A DNA stretch of 22,986 nucleotides from an uncultured Bacteroidaceae bacterium (GTDB taxonomy: Bacteria > Bacteroidota > Bacteroidia > Bacteroidales > Bacteroidaceae), in the NCBI GenBank assembly GCA_904501945.1, contig CAJGCU010000027.1:1-22986 (forward strand), written 5' to 3'. The notes below the pieces were generated by a model, which did no database searches, was not told the origin of the DNA, and saw only the letters and a program-made list of their open reading frames with translations. Below, piece after piece: positions 21,224 to 22,986 of the stretch. Both the position numbers and the translations under genes were made by a program. The stretch's first letter is position 1; the number at the start of each line of letters is the position of its first letter.

Positions 21224-22759
21224 TTAATCTACAATCAGGTTCTTTCCAGTCATTTCCTTTGGCTGTTCCAGTCCCATAATGTGGAGGATGGAAGGAGCTA
21301 CGTCGGCAAGCACACCATTCTTTACGGTGGCGTTCTTGTTTTCAGTAACGTAGATGAATGGTACGGGGTTGAGTGAGTGGGCTGTGTTGGCAGAGCTGTC
21401 GGCATTGAGGGCATTGTCTGCATTGCCGTGGTCGGCAATGATGATAGTTTCGTAGTCGGTTGCCTTAGCAGCTTCAACCACTTCGTTCACACACTGGTCG
21501 ATAGCTTTTACGGCTGTCTCGATAGCTGAATATACGCCTGTGTGACCCACCATGTCGCCATTGGCAAAGTTGACAACAATCCAGTCGTACTTGTTCTCCT
21601 TGATGGCAGCAACCAGCTTGTCTTTCACTTCGAAAGCGGACATCTCTGGCTTGAGGTCGTAGGTAGCAACCTTTGGAGAGTTGACAAGGATGCGGTCTTC
21701 GCCTTCGAATGGTGTTTCGCGACCACCGTTGAAGAAGAATGTTACATGTGCATATTTCTCTGTTTCGGCAGTGTGGAGCTGCTTCAGCCCCTTGCTTGCA
21801 ATGTATTCGCCGAGTGTGTTCTCTACGTTCTCCTTTGGGAAAAGGATGTGAACACCCGTGAAAGAGGCATCGTAAGGAGTCATGCAGTAGTACTGCAAGC
21901 CTGGGATGGTCTTCATGCCCTGCTCTTCCATGTCCTGCTGAGTGAGCACGATTGTCAGCTCTTTTGCGCGGTCGTTGCGGTAGTTGAAGAAGATGACTAC
22001 ATCGCCTTCCTTGATGCGTCCGTCCACGTTGCAGTTGATGAGAGGCTCCATGAACTCGTCTGTGTTCTTGTGCTCTTCGGTGTGGCTGTCGTAGCATGAC
22101 TGTACGGCCTCTACCATGTCAGCAACTTCTCGGCCTTTGCCGTGTACGAGCTGGTCGTAAGCTACTTTCACGCGATCCCAGCGCTTGTCGCGGTCCATAG
22201 CGTAGAAACGTCCGATGATAGAAGCGATTGCACCCACGCCTGCTTCGTCAATGTGCTTTTGCAAATCGGCAATGAAGCCCTTGCCTGATTTTGGGTCGGT
22301 GTCGCGTCCGTCCATGAAGCAGTGAACGTAGCAGTTGTCAATGCCATAGACTTTGGCGATGTCAACGAGCTTCAAGATGTGGTCGAAAGAAGAGTGTACG
22401 CCTCCTGTTGAAGTGAGACCCATCAGGTGTACGCTCTTGCCATTCTCCTTGGCATAGCCGTATGCAGCTTTGATCTCAGGGTTTTCAAGGATAGAGTTGT
22501 CAGCGCAGGCACGGTTGATTTTTACCAAGTCTTGATACACGATGCGGCCAGCGCCGATATTGAGGTGGCCCACTTCAGAGTTACCCATCTGTCCGTCGGG
22601 AAGACCAACATTTTCGCCAGATGCCTGCAACTCAGAATGAGGGTAGTTTTCGTTCAGATAGTCCATGTAGGGTGTTGGTGTCTGATAAATCACGTCACCC
22701 TTGCTTTTGTCACCGATTCCCCAACCATCGAGAATCATCAAAAGAGCTTTCTTTGCCAT
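21224..22759 (-). CDS. gpmI: 2,3-bisphosphoglycerate-independent phosphoglycerate mutase
   Basis: Interconverts 3- and 2-phosphoglycerate in glycolysis and gluconeogenesis through a phosphoserine intermediate, using Mn ions (alkaline-phosphatase superfamily). The 511-residue length is standard. Visible motifs are LMILDGWGIG (metal-ligand Asp11), GQMGNSEVGHLNIGAGR with catalytic Ser61, HCFMDGRDTDPKSG, NFANGDMVGHTG and IIADHGNADN with C-terminal metal ligands. It is transcribed alone from 22825-22855 and ends at the palindrome 21153-21196. A run of nine G follows the stop codon directly (21223-21215, minus). With pckA at the other end, the window holds two steps of lower glycolysis, though the two genes are not linked in one unit. 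Confidence 0.97.
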   Translation of the reverse strand: MAKKALLMILDGWGIGDKSKGDVIYQTPTPYMDYLNENYPHSELQASGENVGLPDGQMGNSEVGHLNIGAGRIVYQDLVKINRACADNSILENPEIKAAYGYAKENGKSVHLMGLTSTGGVHSSFDHILKLVDIAKVYGIDNCYVHCFMDGRDTDPKSGKGFIADLQKHIDEAGVGAIASIIGRFYAMDRDKRWDRVKVAYDQLVHGKGREVADMVEAVQSCYDSHTEEHKNTDEFMEPLINCNVDGRIKEGDVVIFFNYRNDRAKELTIVLTQQDMEEQGMKTIPGLQYYCMTPYDASFTGVHILFPKENVENTLGEYIASKGLKQLHTAETEKYAHVTFFFNGGRETPFEGEDRILVNSPKVATYDLKPEMSAFEVKDKLVAAIKENKYDWIVVNFANGDMVGHTGVYSAIETAVKAIDQCVNEVVEAAKATDYETIIIADHGNADNALNADSSANTAHSLNPVPFIYVTENKNATVKNGVLADVAPSILHIMGLEQPKEMTGKNLIVD

Positions 22760-22824
22760 AGTTATACGATATATTTAGAGTGTAAAATTCAGGATGTCAA
22801 TGTCTTTGTAGACATTTTGCGGTG

Positions 22825-22855
22825 CAAAGTTACAGAAAATAATTGACATTGACAA
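22825..22855 (-). promoter_or_regulatory. Promoter of gpmI
   Basis: On the minus strand TTG (22855-22853), 20 bases, then TAACTTTG (22832-22825) fits the Bacteroidota consensus. In the 5' leader, AATGTCT/AGACATT (22799-22805 with 22810-22816) forms a 7-bp hairpin with a TTGT loop just after the expected start of transcription. Confidence 0.65.
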
Positions 22856-22882
22856 TATTGATAATTAAATTCAGTATCTTTG
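22849..22882 (+). promoter_or_regulatory. Promoter of the GSCFA gene
   Basis: TATCTTTG (22875-22882) matches the -7 box. TTG at 22849-22851 is the likely partner, though the 23-base spacing is long. The region overlaps the -33 side of the divergent gpmI promoter. Transcription would begin about 4 bases before the ATG at 22892. Confidence 0.5.
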
Positions 22883-22891
22883 TACCGTATT

Positions 22892-22986
22892 ATGGAATTG
22901 ATGACGTACATAGACATCCCAAAGTCGGGATGGAAGATGGAAGCTGGGGCGAAAGTGCTGCTGGTTGGTTCTTGCTTTGCCGACGA
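22892..22986 (+). CDS. GSCFA-family protein, N-terminal fragment cut by the window edge
   Basis: I read 31 codons from ATG 22892 to the window end: MELMTYIDIPKSGWKMEAGA and then KVLLVGSCFAD. The GSCFA motif that names this family (PF08885) sits at its expected place near residue 27, just after a hydrophobic strand. Family members are related to SGNH/GDSL-type hydrolases, and the motif Ser would be the nucleophile; the substrate is not established to my knowledge. ATG at 22901 is an alternative start. A -7 box ends only nine bases before the first ATG, so the mRNA leader is very short or absent if 22892 is used. It is divergent from gpmI. Confidence 0.85.
   Translation, partial: MELMTYIDIPKSGWKMEAGAKVLLVGSCFAD

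Overview
The window looks like chromosome of a Bacteroidota, most likely a Prevotella-type Bacteroidales. Four things point there. Promoters are of the Bacteroidota type (TTTG or TTG, 19-20 bases, TAnnTTTG). Shine-Dalgarno sequences are absent. A type IX secretion C-terminal signal ends in GIYIMNGKKIMIK. The order DUF6242 - DUF6089 - uppS - bamA - skp - skp - skp - murI is typical of this group. No phage, transposase or CRISPR array was seen. Assignments rest on motif recognition and reading of the sequence, without database searches.

Layout, left to right. Positions 1-709 (minus) are the N-terminal part of ATP-dependent PEP carboxykinase. A tRNA-Pro(CGG) with its own promoter and a terminator-like hairpin follows. 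A minus-strand lipoprotein of unknown function comes next, then an intergenic stretch with a palindromic repeat. Positions 2884-10974 (minus) form one eight-gene envelope operon. It is read in the order DUF6242 lipoprotein, DUF6089 barrel, undecaprenyl diphosphate synthase, BamA, three Skp/OmpH chaperones, glutamate racemase. It joins outer-membrane protein assembly to peptidoglycan precursor supply. Positions 11241-14041 (minus) form a second operon: an NAD-dependent epimerase-like SDR, a PAP2/AUR1-like membrane enzyme and a COG0731-type radical SAM protein. Positions 14171-17899 (plus) hold RNase R and a secreted GH5-like glycosidase.

Positions 17900-18592 contain no convincing gene but carry a composite repeat region: two direct copies of a 63-67 base hairpin element, with a perfect 18-bp inverted repeat between them. 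That inverted repeat belongs to the same family as the palindrome at 2726-2789. Next, on the minus strand, a large secreted protein with a type IX sorting signal is followed 19 bases later by a peptide of 60-67 residues of a recurrent Bacteroidales type (MKKTYIAPE...). Then come gpmI (minus) and the start of a GSCFA-family protein (plus), sharing a compact divergent promoter region.

The points I would look at first are: the secreted-protein/small-peptide pair and the G8 tract inside the signal peptide of the large partner; the composite repeat region; a strictly 9-bp-periodic CTAG array between bamA and the first skp gene; and the SDR/PAP2 pair as a candidate sphingolipid module.
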